A stretch of 48,896 bases of DNA from an uncultured Flavobacteriaceae bacterium. GTDB lineage: Bacteria; Bacteroidota; Bacteroidia; Flavobacteriales; Flavobacteriaceae. Position 1 is the first letter of the stretch. Each line of letters opens with the position of its first letter. The notes beneath the pieces were generated by a model. The model was not told the DNA's origin. It saw only the letters and a program-made list of their open reading frames with translations, and did no database searches. Made by a program: the position numbers and the translations under genes. The DNA is taken from positions 1 through 48,896 of the forward strand of contig CALDUF010000073.1 of NCBI GenBank assembly GCA_937923515.1, given 5' to 3'. Shown here in pieces: positions 8,455-18,264 of this stretch.

Positions 8455-9204
8455 TTACTCTACACCAGGAATTACCTTAGTCTTTTTATAAAGCGGAATC
8501 CTATAGGATAAGGTATAGCCATACCCCACGCCAATAAGTGTACTGTCGTAGGTTTTGTTAAACCCAGGAATGTAGATGTTTTGAAAATTATCGGGTTTCG
8601 TTTCAGATAACCTTACTTTTAGTTGTGCATTTAGCCCAAAATAAAGATTGTTAAATAATTCTGCTTTTAAACCGATAATAATTTCTGTCCAAATTGCAGT
8701 TAAACCGTCTATTTCTATACCCTCGTCTACAATATTTTGAGGTGCCCAATACTGATTGGTAGTATAAACTTGATATTGATTTATGGTATGGTTAAAGGAG
8801 CTAAACCCTAAACGCGATCCGAAGAAAACCATATTATCCATGTCTAACCAATTTTGGTACAGGTTGTAATCTATTCCAGCCTTAAAATAGCTACCCTTTG
8901 TAGTGGTATTTAAAAAATCTGTGACATTTATGCGCTCTTCGTTACCAATTTCGCCTGCTAGGTATAATTTTTTGGTAATACGATAATCTGCAACCAACTC
9001 TAAACCGGTGTATTCATCATCTAAAAAGGAGCGTATCAATTTACCTGTATCTACACCAAAACGCAATCCGTATTTAATGTTTACCACAGTAGAATCTTGA
9101 CGTTTTTTTGAAGTGCCCTCATTTTGTGCTTGTACGTTAACTGAACAAACCAAAACCAGTAGCAGCGTACTAATGTAATAATGTAAAATGTGCTTCGGCT
9201 TCAT
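8455..9204 (-). CDS. DUF6048 family outer-membrane-type protein
   Basis: 249-residue exported protein. The signal peptide (hydrophobic stretch ending in SVNVQA, residues about 10-27) is followed by alternating aromatic/polar strands (KYGLRFGVDTG, LELVADYRITKKLYLAGEIG) that look like an outer-membrane beta-barrel. I recognise it as DUF6048, which in Flavobacteriia travels with DUF6452 and the RlmD methyltransferase gene, exactly as here. Its start codon lies 35 bases inside the upstream DUF6452 gene, so the two are probably translationally coupled. Function unknown. Confidence 0.82.
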   Translation of the reverse strand: MKPKHILHYYISTLLLVLVCSVNVQAQNEGTSKKRQDSTVVNIKYGLRFGVDTGKLIRSFLDDEYTGLELVADYRITKKLYLAGEIGNEERINVTDFLNTTTKGSYFKAGIDYNLYQNWLDMDNMVFFGSRLGFSSFNHTINQYQVYTTNQYWAPQNIVDEGIEIDGLTAIWTEIIIGLKAELFNNLYFGLNAQLKVRLSETKPDNFQNIYIPGFNKTYDSTLIGVGYGYTLSYRIPLYKKTKVIPGVE

Positions 9205-9715
9205 TTTCTACTATTTGGTTATCGTTTTCAGTTCGTATAGAGCGTATCCAAAGGTCATCATCTGTTCCATCGGCATTTACCTCTATTTGCACATTGTTAT
9301 AAATGGTTGAAAAACCACATGCTCTAGATATAAACACATCTTCAGTTATATATGTAACGGTAATTATATCTTGATTTCCGCCATTAGGATTACCGTCTTC
9401 ATCTTCAGAATAATCAAGATGTAATCTATATGTTGTAACATTAGAGTCTGTTCTTAAAGGCAACACCAACCTACTGGTAGTTTGCGCATTAAAACCTTCT
9501 AAAGCACCTATGCCTTCACCGTTATCATCTACACCTTCTACTCGTAAACGCACAATACTTTTACTTTCGTCTTGAGCAGAAACATCAAAGGCATCAATAA
9601 TTAATCTTGCTGTAGTTTGTGTGGAAGCAGGACACAAATCGTCGCGTTCACAACTTACCTGTGTTGCTACCAACACAAATATTAGACATAATGTATACCA
9701 CTTAAAATACCTCAT
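9170..9715 (-). CDS. DUF6452 family lipoprotein
   Basis: 181-residue protein with a lipoprotein signal sequence ending VATQVSC (Cys at about residue 22). Immediately after comes ERDDLCPA with a second Cys, and later RACGFS. I recognise it as DUF6452, a Bacteroidota family of unknown function that is syntenic with DUF6048 and rlmD. The mature part is acidic and predicted to be beta-rich. It lies 40 bases downstream of rlmD and overlaps the next gene by 35 bases, which fits a three-gene transcription unit rlmD-DUF6452-DUF6048. The pairing suggests the lipoprotein and barrel may form an envelope complex; that is inference. Confidence 0.82.
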   Translation of the reverse strand: MRYFKWYTLCLIFVLVATQVSCERDDLCPASTQTTARLIIDAFDVSAQDESKSIVRLRVEGVDDNGEGIGALEGFNAQTTSRLVLPLRTDSNVTTYRLHLDYSEDEDGNPNGGNQDIITVTYITEDVFISRACGFSTIYNNVQIEVNADGTDDDLWIRSIRTENDNQIVENEAEAHFTLLH

Positions 9716-9755
9716 TTTTTTATAAAATACTACCTATTATGTAACGTAATACATT

Positions 9756-11171
9756 TTACTTTTTTTCTAATAGCACCACATTTTCTACATGAAACGTTTG
9801 TGGAAACATATCTACAGGCTGCACCTTAGTTACCTTATACATATCGCTCATTAAAGCTAAATCTCTTGCTTGTGTTGCGCTATTGCAACTTACATAAACT
9901 ACTTTTTTAGCAGCAATATGTAGCAACTGCGCTACAACGTCTTTATGCATACCATCTCTTGGTGGGTCTGTAATAACAACATCTGGTTGCCCGTGTGTGG
10001 TTATAAATTCAGTATTAAATACCTGCTTCATATCACCAACAAAGAATTCAACGTTATTTATGTTATTTAATTGTGCATTTTCTTTCGCGGCTATAATAGC
10101 ATCTGGAACAGACTCTACACCCACAACTTTTTTTGCGTTTTTGGCAACAAACTGAGCAATTGTTCCTGTTCCTGTATATAAATCATATACTAATTCGTCG
10201 CCTTTTAAATCAGCAAAATCTCTGGTTATTTTGTACAATTCATATGCTTGTTCAGAATTGGTTTGGTAAAAAGATTTCGCGTTAATTTTAAATCGCAATC
10301 CTTCCATTTCTTCAAAAATATGATTTTGCCCTTTATACAATATTACATCTTGATCGTAAATAGTATCATTCCCTTTTCCGTTAATAACATATTGTAGTGA
10401 TGTGATTTCAGGAAATGTTTCTGCTATAAAATCTAAAAGTAGTTCGCGTTTTTCTGTGTTTTCTTTAAAAAATTGAACTAATACCATAATATCGCCAGTA
10501 CTTGAAGTGCGAATCATCATAGTTCTTAAAAGCCCTGTTTGGTTTCTAGCATTAAAAAACTCAAGTTGATGCGCTATAGCAAATTGTTTTACAGCATTTC
10601 TAATAGCGTTTGAAGGGTCTCTTTGCAAGTGGCATTTATCAATATCTAAAATTTTATCCCACATTCCAGGAATATGAAAACCTAAGGCATTTCTATCACC
10701 TAAATCGTCGTCAGACTGTATTTCTTCTAGCGTTAACCATCGGCTATCGCTAAATGAAAATTCCATTTTATTACGATAAAAGTATTGCGTTTTAGAACCT
10801 AATATTGGGGTAATTTCGGGTAAATTTAGATGTCCTATCCTGGTTAAATTATTTACAACTTCTTTCTGTTTATAAAACAATTGATGCTCGTAACCCATGT
10901 CTTGCCATTTACAGCCACCACATGTTCCAAAATATGCACACTCTGGTGTTACGCGCTTATTGGACAATTTATGGAATTTAGTAGCCTTACCCTCGTAATA
11001 GGCTTTTCGTTTTTTAAAGGTTTGTACATCTACAATATCACCAGGAACAGCATTAGATAAAAACACCACTTTACCATCAGGTGCTTTAGCTACAGTTTTT
11101 CCCTTAGCACCAGCATCTATAACCTCTAGCGCTTCAAATATTTTTCGTTTAGAATTTCTTCTTCTAGGCAT
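9756..11171 (-). CDS. rlmD: 23S rRNA (uracil-C5)-methyltransferase RlmD
   Basis: 471-residue SAM-dependent enzyme of the TrmA/RlmCD family, producing 5-methyluridine in 23S rRNA. A TRAM domain occupies about residues 10-65. Iron-sulfur cysteines follow at 78, 84 and 87 (CAYFGTCGGC), with a fourth at 180 (DKCHLQRDP). The methyltransferase core has YDLYTGTGTIAQF (about 329-341), TDPPRDG (about 401) and the catalytic VYVSCN with Cys429. Length and motif order are normal for the family, though whether it modifies U1939, U747 or both cannot be decided from sequence. A minus-strand TAnnTTTG element (11176-11183) lies so close to the ATG that it would give a nearly leaderless transcript, so the true promoter may be elsewhere. 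Confidence 0.94.
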   Translation of the reverse strand: MPRRRNSKRKIFEALEVIDAGAKGKTVAKAPDGKVVFLSNAVPGDIVDVQTFKKRKAYYEGKATKFHKLSNKRVTPECAYFGTCGGCKWQDMGYEHQLFYKQKEVVNNLTRIGHLNLPEITPILGSKTQYFYRNKMEFSFSDSRWLTLEEIQSDDDLGDRNALGFHIPGMWDKILDIDKCHLQRDPSNAIRNAVKQFAIAHQLEFFNARNQTGLLRTMMIRTSSTGDIMVLVQFFKENTEKRELLLDFIAETFPEITSLQYVINGKGNDTIYDQDVILYKGQNHIFEEMEGLRFKINAKSFYQTNSEQAYELYKITRDFADLKGDELVYDLYTGTGTIAQFVAKNAKKVVGVESVPDAIIAAKENAQLNNINNVEFFVGDMKQVFNTEFITTHGQPDVVITDPPRDGMHKDVVAQLLHIAAKKVVYVSCNSATQARDLALMSDMYKVTKVQPVDMFPQTFHVENVVLLEKK

Positions 11172-11353
11172 GCTGCAAAAATAACAATAGCGCGAAATAA
11201 ATTAGTTTTTATTTAAATTATCTTTAATAAAAAAGTTAAACAATTCTTTGGATACGTATAATACGTATGGTTTTATTCATTTCTAGCAGATAGCGCAATA
11301 CTAATTAGAGCCAAATACCAAAATGTATGAGGCCAAAACAGCTACATAACAAA

Positions 11354-11383
11354 AAAACTGCTTAGTATAACTAAGCAGTTTTT
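11354..11383 (-). terminator. Intrinsic terminator after the mechanosensitive-channel-like gene
   Basis: Perfect stem AAACTGCTTAG / CTAAGCAGTTT with a TATAA loop, flanked by A- and T-runs so that it can work on either strand. It sits 22 bases past the stop of the minus-strand channel-like gene. The rest of the 234-base gap (11172-11405) shows no gene. Confidence 0.85.
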
Positions 11384-11405
11384 ATTCATTATATAAAGTT
11401 ATAAA

Positions 11406-12575
11406 TTAGTTTTTATTAAACTTATCTAGAATTTTTTCCATTTGCTTTCCTGCTGCTGCTCTACCACCTAAGCCAAATGATAAAATGATAGTTAATGCTA
11501 CAGTACCTAAAGAAATACCAAACGCTAAATTAATAATGTCATCTGCTATTCCCATAGCTCTTAAACCTATAGCTAAGAAAATGGCGATAATGGCTATTCT
11601 AATAATTGAACCAATAAAAGCATTAGATTCTTTTTTAGAAAAACTACTAGCAGCTACTACAGACAACCAGTTTCCTACCATTAATATTACTAAACCAAAT
11701 AATATTTTACCAGAATAGTTAGTAACTGTGTATAAAATTTCAGAAAGGTAAGCGAAATCTAATTTTGCTACAGCTGTTGTTAAGCCAAAAAGCATAATGA
11801 AAAAGTACACTAAATTACTGATGATGGCTACGATATTTGAATTTCCTGCAATCTTATCAAGTCCAATCTTATTAAAAACAGTGTTTAAATTCATACTGTT
11901 CAACAAATCCTTCACTAATTCACTTAAGAAACGTCCACCAATAGCAAATAAAATTAATATAAGTGCAGCAACAATTACTTTAGGTATTGCTGCGAAAAAG
12001 TCTTTTAACATATCAGTTGCAGGCACCGAAATAGAATCCATGTTCAAAATATTAAAAGCAGAAATTAAAAGCGGTATAAAAATGAAAATAAATACTACTT
12101 TTTTGATGATTTTTATAAAATCAATATGCTCTGGTAATTTTAATTTCGGCACAAGCTTTTGTATAGAGTCTCCTGAAAGCTCTACCAGTTCTGATACAAT
12201 TGTGGCAAGCATATACCCAATATAACATACCAAACCAGCACCAATAATATTAGGTAAAAAGCCAGTGAAGCTATTAAGCATATTTTTTAATGGGTCTAAA
12301 ACATTATTCATTCCCAACTTTTCAAGCGCCAGCATGAATACAAATATCATTATTAAAAAGTAAACAAGCTTACTAATAAACTTTGATAAATTGATTTTAG
12401 ATTTACCCAATTTTTGATCTACTCCTGTTTTTCTAATAAGTTTCGCTATCATTCGTTTTAAAAAACCTGCAACAAACCAACCTATAATTAGAATTAATAA
12501 GGCTGCAATTGCGCTTGAAAGTTTACCACCTATTGATGGTATTAAATTGTCTAACAATTTTGATAAATAGTCCAT
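11406..12575 (-). CDS. Mechanosensitive-channel-family protein with repeated TM-helix units
   Basis: 389-residue polytopic inner-membrane protein. Hydrophobic helices recur with amphipathic linkers of the kind FLKRMIAKLIRK and FLSELVKDLLNS, suggesting two tandem copies of a 'conserved TM helix' unit (about 1-190 and 190-389). The last helix, GISLGTVALTIILSFGLGGRAAAGK, resembles the pore-lining helix of MscS (glycine/alanine-rich, ending FGLGGR). The protein stops about 13 residues later, so the cytoplasmic beta-domain and vestibule of true MscS channels are absent. Related proteins are annotated as mechanosensitive ion channel family in Bacteroidota. A role in osmotic protection is likely but not shown by sequence. 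Confidence 0.82.
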   Translation of the reverse strand: MDYLSKLLDNLIPSIGGKLSSAIAALLILIIGWFVAGFLKRMIAKLIRKTGVDQKLGKSKINLSKFISKLVYFLIMIFVFMLALEKLGMNNVLDPLKNMLNSFTGFLPNIIGAGLVCYIGYMLATIVSELVELSGDSIQKLVPKLKLPEHIDFIKIIKKVVFIFIFIPLLISAFNILNMDSISVPATDMLKDFFAAIPKVIVAALILILFAIGGRFLSELVKDLLNSMNLNTVFNKIGLDKIAGNSNIVAIISNLVYFFIMLFGLTTAVAKLDFAYLSEILYTVTNYSGKILFGLVILMVGNWLSVVAASSFSKKESNAFIGSIIRIAIIAIFLAIGLRAMGIADDIINLAFGISLGTVALTIILSFGLGGRAAAGKQMEKILDKFNKN

Positions 12576-12717
12576 GATCTATATTTTTTTGATTTTAAAT
12601 GGTTAACTAATATCTTTAAGACACAACATTACTTTGAAAAGACACATTTTAAATTAATTTTTATTAGAAAATTCTTAATTTGCAGAATATTCAGGGGTGA
12701 TTTCTCTCCCACGCTGC

Positions 12718-12738
12718 TTTTTCGAGTTCTTCGAAAAA
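12718..12738. repeat. Perfect palindrome upstream of rocD
   Basis: TTTTTCGA-gttct-TCGAAAAA, an 8-bp perfect inverted repeat 111 bases before the rocD start, preceded by a GGGGTGATTTCTCTCCC hairpin (12694-12710). It has no T-tract beyond the stem, so it is a poor terminator. It could be an operator, a leader hairpin or a small interspersed repeat. Nothing else is evident in the 273-base gap. Confidence 0.4.
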
Positions 12739-12848
12739 ATAAAGGTACAGAAGGAATGGTTATTTTACGCGTAACGCGAGATTAGCCGTAATTGCTTTTT
12801 ATTTTGAATTGCAATTTTATGGTTAAAAATCCTTTTATTTTATTTAAA

Positions 12849-14129
12849 ATGGCTGTTTTAAAACAATTAACATCAAAAGAAGCAATAGCTTTAGAAAACA
12901 AGTATGGTGCACATAATTATCACCCTTTACCCGTAGTATTAAGCCGCGGTGAAGGTGTTTATCTTTGGGATGCAGAAGGCAAGCGGTATTATGATTTTTT
13001 ATCGGCCTATTCTGCAGTAAACCAAGGGCATTGTCATCCTAAAATAATTGATGCGATGACGGCACAAGCAAAAACTCTAACATTAACCTCTAGAGCATTT
13101 TACAATGACGTATTAGGAAAATACGAAAAATATGCTACAACACTTTTTGGATTTGATAAACTTTTACCAATGAACACCGGTGCGGAAGCTGTTGAAACTG
13201 CACTTAAAATAGCTAGAAAATGGGCTTACGAGGTAAAAGGTATAAAAGAGAATGAAGCTGAAATATTAGTTTGCGAAAACAATTTTCATGGTAGAACTAC
13301 TACTATAATTTCATTTTCAAACGACCCCGTAGCGCGAGAAAATTTTGGGCCTTATACTAAAGGTTTTATAAAGATTGAATATGATAACCTAATAGCTCTG
13401 GAAAATGCTTTAAAAAATAACGCAAATATTGCTGCGTTTTTAGTAGAACCCATACAAGGAGAAGCTGGTGTATATGTACCAAATGACACCTATTTGATAG
13501 CTGCAAAAGCGCTTTGTGAAACCTATAATGTATTATTTATTGCAGACGAGGTACAAACAGGTATTGCAAGAACTGGGCGGCTTTTAGCTACTTGTGGTAA
13601 TTGTTCTTGCGAAAATAAAAATTGTAGTGGCACTCCTGATGTGAAAGCAGATATTTTAATTCTTGGAAAAGCGTTAAGCGGTGGAGCATACCCTGTGAGC
13701 GCTGTACTAGCAAACGATGCTATAATGAACGTTATTAAACCTGGAAATCATGGTAGTACGTTTGGTGGAAATCCTGTAGCTGCAGCAGTTGCTATGGCTG
13801 CTCTAGATGTTATTCAAGATGAAAACTTAGCCGAAAACGCTTATGTTTTAGGAGTATTATTTAGGGACGAATTAAATAAATATATCGCAAAAAGCAACAT
13901 TGTAAAATTGGTACGCGGTAAAGGTTTGTTAAATGCTATTGTTATTAATGATGCTAATGACAGCGATACCGCTTGGAATATTTGTTTAGCACTTAGAGAT
14001 AATGGTTTACTTGCAAAACCTACTCACGGTAATATAATTCGTTTTGCACCGCCTTTAGTCATGACAAAGTCGCAGTTATTAGATTGTGTTTCGATTATAA
14101 CCAAAACATTAAAACAATTTGAACATTAA
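12849..14129 (+). CDS. rocD: Ornithine--oxo-acid transaminase
   Basis: 426-residue cytoplasmic PLP enzyme that converts ornithine and 2-oxoglutarate to glutamate semialdehyde and glutamate. Recognisable elements are the N-terminal [67 protein letters not shown] and the PLP-lysine motif ILGKALSGG (Lys274). I start at [12 protein letters not shown] rather than 19 codons earlier because conservation with the family begins there. Between the DEVQTG region and the lysine is a Cys cluster, CxxCxCxxxxC (Cys249, 252, 254, 259), that the human enzyme lacks. I believe it occurs in other flavobacterial RocD proteins. It could bind metal. Confidence 0.93.
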   Translation: MAVLKQLTSKEAIALENKYGAHNYHPLPVVLSRGEGVYLWDAEGKRYYDFLSAYSAVNQGHCHPKIIDAMTAQAKTLTLTSRAFYNDVLGKYEKYATTLFGFDKLLPMNTGAEAVETALKIARKWAYEVKGIKENEAEILVCENNFHGRTTTIISFSNDPVARENFGPYTKGFIKIEYDNLIALENALKNNANIAAFLVEPIQGEAGVYVPNDTYLIAAKALCETYNVLFIADEVQTGIARTGRLLATCGNCSCENKNCSGTPDVKADILILGKALSGGAYPVSAVLANDAIMNVIKPGNHGSTFGGNPVAAAVAMAALDVIQDENLAENAYVLGVLFRDELNKYIAKSNIVKLVRGKGLLNAIVINDANDSDTAWNICLALRDNGLLAKPTHGNIIRFAPPLVMTKSQLLDCVSIITKTLKQFEH

Positions 14130-14135
14130 AGCCAT

Positions 14136-14171
14136 AAAAAAACCAGAGCTTATAGACTCTGGTTTTTTTTA
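14136..14171. terminator. Bidirectional terminator between rocD and the TPR gene
   Basis: Stem CCAGAG / CTCTGG (14143-14148, 14157-14162) flanked by runs of A and T, extending the pairing to about 13 bp. It lies between convergent genes and can serve both. Confidence 0.88.
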
Positions 14172-14195
14172 TAACTTAATAAAGTAATGTTTTAA

Positions 14196-15443
14196 TTATC
14201 CTTCAAGTGTTGCCACTTTAGCTTTCATCGCTTTATATTTTTCAGTTTCTCCAAGAACACTATAAATGTTCATTAATGTTTTTGCAGCATTTATACTTTT
14301 AGGGTTTACCTCCAACGCTTTGGTTAAGTAAGGTACAGCTTCCTTGTATATGTTTTGACGCTGTTCGCGTAATTCATCGTAGCGTCTATCATCAGCAGCA
14401 GACGAACCTAATCCATTCATCTCTTCAATAATTGCAGTTTCTTTACCTAAAACTAGTGCAGCACTATTTATGTATGCATTTACATAAGTTGGATCTAACG
14501 CAATGGCTTTTTTATAATAATCTTTAGCCGCTTCTGGCTGTCCTGAGTCTGCAGAAATTACACCTAAGTTATATAGTAATTCTACATTCTCTGGATCTTT
14601 CTTATTAGCAATCTCTAATAATTCTTTAAACTTAGCTTTATCTCCTAATTTATAGTAAATATTAGCTTCAGATAGCACTAAGGACACATCATCAGGATCT
14701 GCTGCTCTTGCGTCTTTAATAGCTTCAATTGCTTTATCGTTATTTCCTTGAGAGATATAAATTAAAGCTACATTTTTTATGATTTCACCTCGTTTTGAAG
14801 GTGTATTTTCATCAGTAGGATTTATGTGTGTTTTTGCAGATATAGAAGCTTTACGTAATATATCACTACCAAAAGATTCTTTTTCATTAGTTTTTACATT
14901 AACAGCATAAAGTCTTTTCTCTACACCTGAATAGTTAAGATCTTTTAACTTTTGGTATAATACGATGGCTCTGTCATAATCTGGGGCACTAACTGCGGAA
15001 GCAGCAGCATAATACAGATAAGCAGTATCTTTTTTTCTTAAGTTGTATAACTTTTCAAAATACTGTGAGGCTGCATCAAATTTCTTGTCTTCGTATGCTT
15101 TATTACCCTTTTCTAAAATCTTATTAAGCATATCATTTTTTAACTGATTTACTTCAACTTTATAGTCGTCTTTAGCGTTATTCAAAAATTTGATAGACTT
15201 ATCAATTTCAGCATCAGTTCCTGCTCCGTTGGCAAATAAAGCTGCACCTTTTAAATAGTTATACTTACTCTTTAGCTTATCATCAAGCGAACCTAACATG
15301 GGTTCTACAACAGCAAGTGCTGCTTTGGCCTCAGCGAAATTGTTACTCTTAATGGCTTTTTCGACAGCTTTTAACTCTTTCTTTTGGGCAAAAGAAAATG
15401 CACTAACAGAAATAGCTAAAGCTATAATAAATTGTTTTTTCAT
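14196..15443 (-). CDS. Exported tetratricopeptide-repeat protein
   Basis: 415 residues with a signal peptide (MKKQFIIALAISVSAFSFAQ, cleavage after about residue 19) followed by alpha-helical TPR units across the mature protein. Clear examples are NKAYEDKKFDAASQYFEKLY, AIEAIKDARAADPDDVSLVL and AAKDYYKKAIALDPTYVNAY. It should be a periplasmic protein-interaction scaffold with an unknown partner. Only 18 bases separate it from gyrA upstream, so the two are probably co-transcribed. I recall this gyrA-TPR order in other Flavobacteriaceae. No enzymatic motif is visible. Confidence 0.87.
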   Translation of the reverse strand: MKKQFIIALAISVSAFSFAQKKELKAVEKAIKSNNFAEAKAALAVVEPMLGSLDDKLKSKYNYLKGAALFANGAGTDAEIDKSIKFLNNAKDDYKVEVNQLKNDMLNKILEKGNKAYEDKKFDAASQYFEKLYNLRKKDTAYLYYAAASAVSAPDYDRAIVLYQKLKDLNYSGVEKRLYAVNVKTNEKESFGSDILRKASISAKTHINPTDENTPSKRGEIIKNVALIYISQGNNDKAIEAIKDARAADPDDVSLVLSEANIYYKLGDKAKFKELLEIANKKDPENVELLYNLGVISADSGQPEAAKDYYKKAIALDPTYVNAYINSAALVLGKETAIIEEMNGLGSSAADDRRYDELREQRQNIYKEAVPYLTKALEVNPKSINAAKTLMNIYSVLGETEKYKAMKAKVATLEG

Positions 15444-15461
15444 TTTTAATTTCTATTTGTA

Positions 15462-18002
15462 TTATTCGTTATTGTTGTTCTCGTTATCAGTATTATCAAC
15501 AGTTGTGCCATTATTTGTAGGCGCAGTGTTTTCAGTATCTTCAACGTCTTCCACACTATCTTCATCGTGCATTACTTTTGCTACTGCCGCGATAGAATCA
15601 TTACCTTTAAGATTAATTAATTTAACGCCTTGAGTAGCTCTACCCATAACACGTAAATCTTTAACAGCCATTCTAATCGCTATACCAGATTTATTAATAA
15701 TCATTAAATCATCATTATCTGTCACATTTTTAATAGACACTAAATTACCTGTTTTTTCAGTGATAGAAATCGTTTTTACACCTTTTCCACCTCTATTTGT
15801 AATTCTGTAATCTTCTAGACTAGAACGTTTTCCATAACCATTTTCAGACACTACGAGAATATTGCTTTCCATATCATCAACGGCAATCATGCCAATTACT
15901 TCATCTGTTTTTTCATCGGCTAATCTAATACCACGAACTCCCGATGCATTTCTACCCATTGGTCGTGTTTTGGCTTCTTCAAAACGTATAGCCTTACCAG
16001 ATTTAAGTGCCAACATAACTTGGCTCTCGCCGGTTGTTAATTTAGCTTCTAGTAACTCATCATCATCTTTAATGGTAATTGCATTAATACCATTAGTTCT
16101 AGGACGTGAATATTGTTCTAATGATGTTTTTTTAACTTGACCTTTTTTGGTTGCCATAATTACATAATGGTTGTTTATGTAATCTTCATCTTTTAAATCT
16201 TGGGTACAAATAAATGCCATTACCTTATCATCTTGCTCAATGTTTATAAGGTTTTGTATGGCTCTACCCTTAGATGTTTTTGCACCTTCTGGTATTTCGT
16301 AAACACGCATCCAAAAACATTTTCCTTTTTGTGTAAAGAACAACATGTATTGGTGATTTGTACCTACAAAAAGATGCTCTAAGAAATCTTCATTTCTTGT
16401 GGTTGATGCTTTTTGGCCAACTCCACCTCTATTTTGTGTTTTATATTCGGTAAGCGATGTACGTTTTATATAACCAGCATGAGAAATGGTAATCACCACC
16501 TTCTTATTAGGTATCATATCTTCGATACTTAAATCGCCACCAGCGTATTCTATGACAGAACGACGTTCGTCACCATATTTATCACGAATTACTTCTAATT
16601 CGCCTTTTATGATGTTCATTCTACGCTCTTTATTATCAAGAATATCTTTTAAATCAGCAATAGTTTTGATGATTTCATCGTATTCTGCACGTAATTTATC
16701 TTGTTCTAAACCTGTTAACTGGCGTAATCGCATTTCTACGATGGCACGCGCCTGTATTTCAGACAGTTTAAAACGTTGTACTAAATTACTACGAGCTTCA
16801 TCAGCATTTGAAGATGCACGAATTATTTTAATTACTTCATCTATATTATCAGAAGCAATAATTAACCCTTCTAAAATATGTGCACGTTCTTCTGCTTTTC
16901 TAAGTTCATAAGTTGTTCTTCTAACTACAACTTCATGCCTGTGTTCAACAAAATAATGGATTAATTCTTTTAAGTTTAACAGCTGCGGTCTTCCATTTAC
17001 TAAAGCAATGTTATTCACACTAAATGAAGACTGTAGAGCAGTGTACTTGTACAATTTATTTAACACAATATTTGGTATAGCATCACGCTTTAAAACGTAT
17101 ACAATACGCATACCTTTTCTATCAGATTCATCTCTAATTGTAGAAATGCCTTCTAGCTTTTTATCGTTAACTAAGTCGGCAGTTTTTTTAATCATATCTG
17201 CCTTGTTAACTTGGTACGGAATTTCATCTACAATAATACATTCACGCCCGTTAACTTCTTCAATATTTGCCTTACCACGAAGCACAATTCTACCACGCCC
17301 CGTTTGAAATGCATCTCTAACACCGTCATAACCATAAATAGTTCCTCCTGTAGGGAAATCTGGCGCCTTAACATGCGTCATTAATTCATCAATCTCAATG
17401 GCATTATTATCTATATACGCAATTGTACCATTAACAACTTCAGTCAAGTTATGAGGCGGCATATTTGTAGCCATACCAACGGCAATTCCCGAAGCACCAT
17501 TAACTAATAGTCCTGGAATTCGCGTAGGTAATACTGTTGGTTCTTGCAACGTATCATCAAAATTCAATTTATGATCTACAGTTTCCTTATCAATGTCTGC
17601 CAACATTTCTTCAGAAATCTTTTGCATTCTTGCCTCTGTATAACGCATTGCTGCAGGACTATCACCATCAACAGAACCAAAATTTCCTTGACCATCTACT
17701 AACATGTAACGCAAACTCCATTCTTGAGCCATACGCACCATTGCATCATACACTGATGTATCGCCGTGTGGGTGATATTTACCTAAAACCTCACCTACTA
17801 TTCTTGCAGATTTTTTATGTGCCGAGTTTGCCCTAACACCAAGTTCGTGCATACCATAAAGCACACGTCTATGAACAGGTTTTAAACCATCTCTTACATC
17901 TGGTAGCGCACGTGACACAATGACCGACATTGAGTAATCAATGTACGCAGATTTCATCTCATCCTCAATGTTAATAGGTATCAGTTTTTCTCCTTCTGCC
18001 AT
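15462..18002 (-). CDS. gyrA: DNA gyrase subunit A
   Basis: 846-residue subunit that breaks and rejoins DNA in the GyrA2GyrB2 topoisomerase. The winged-helix region contains [17 protein letters not shown] and the catalytic [10 protein letters not shown] with Tyr121. The tower and coiled-coil ([13 protein letters not shown] type) and the C-terminal beta-pinwheel follow. A GyrA-box-like NRGGKG is present near residue 745, and the tail after about residue 810 is strongly acidic ([13 protein letters not shown], then Asn-rich). At the quinolone-resistance positions the sequence has Thr82 and Asp86 (E. coli 83 and 87); Thr is, from memory, the wild-type residue in flavobacteria, so this alone does not indicate acquired resistance. 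Confidence 0.97.
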   Translation of the reverse strand: MAEGEKLIPINIEDEMKSAYIDYSMSVIVSRALPDVRDGLKPVHRRVLYGMHELGVRANSAHKKSARIVGEVLGKYHPHGDTSVYDAMVRMAQEWSLRYMLVDGQGNFGSVDGDSPAAMRYTEARMQKISEEMLADIDKETVDHKLNFDDTLQEPTVLPTRIPGLLVNGASGIAVGMATNMPPHNLTEVVNGTIAYIDNNAIEIDELMTHVKAPDFPTGGTIYGYDGVRDAFQTGRGRIVLRGKANIEEVNGRECIIVDEIPYQVNKADMIKKTADLVNDKKLEGISTIRDESDRKGMRIVYVLKRDAIPNIVLNKLYKYTALQSSFSVNNIALVNGRPQLLNLKELIHYFVEHRHEVVVRRTTYELRKAEERAHILEGLIIASDNIDEVIKIIRASSNADEARSNLVQRFKLSEIQARAIVEMRLRQLTGLEQDKLRAEYDEIIKTIADLKDILDNKERRMNIIKGELEVIRDKYGDERRSVIEYAGGDLSIEDMIPNKKVVITISHAGYIKRTSLTEYKTQNRGGVGQKASTTRNEDFLEHLFVGTNHQYMLFFTQKGKCFWMRVYEIPEGAKTSKGRAIQNLINIEQDDKVMAFICTQDLKDEDYINNHYVIMATKKGQVKKTSLEQYSRPRTNGINAITIKDDDELLEAKLTTGESQVMLALKSGKAIRFEEAKTRPMGRNASGVRGIRLADEKTDEVIGMIAVDDMESNILVVSENGYGKRSSLEDYRITNRGGKGVKTISITEKTGNLVSIKNVTDNDDLMIINKSGIAIRMAVKDLRVMGRATQGVKLINLKGNDSIAAVAKVMHDEDSVEDVEDTENTAPTNNGTTVDNTDNENNNNE

Positions 18003-18264
18003 ATATAATTTAATTTAGTTTTACGAATTTTTCAAAACATGCTAATATACTAATTTCATCAGTGAGAATAAGTGGTTTCTCATCCCATTTCAATACTTTT
18101 TATTAACAATTTCACCCCCTTTTTTCGTTAATAACTATAAACCCTTATTTTTTGATTTTTTGGTTAATTTTTCGTCAATTAGCACGACTACTATATTTTC
18201 AGGTACGATTTTTGTCGTGAGTAAAAGTATTTTAGTATTTTTAATGCAGAAAGGTATTTTAATT

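Noticed and set aside
11176-11183. TATTTTTG as the rlmD promoter
   Set aside because: It is only four bases from the ATG and has no -33 element; it would need leaderless expression, so I did not annotate it as a promoter.
15700-15800. GyrA Thr82 as a quinolone-resistance mutation
   Set aside because: Thr at this position is, as I recall, the natural residue in flavobacteria; no inference on resistance is possible.
18160-18264. 35-codon upstream extension of ClpC
   Set aside because: No similarity to Clp_N; the typical MDDNFSPRV start lies downstream.
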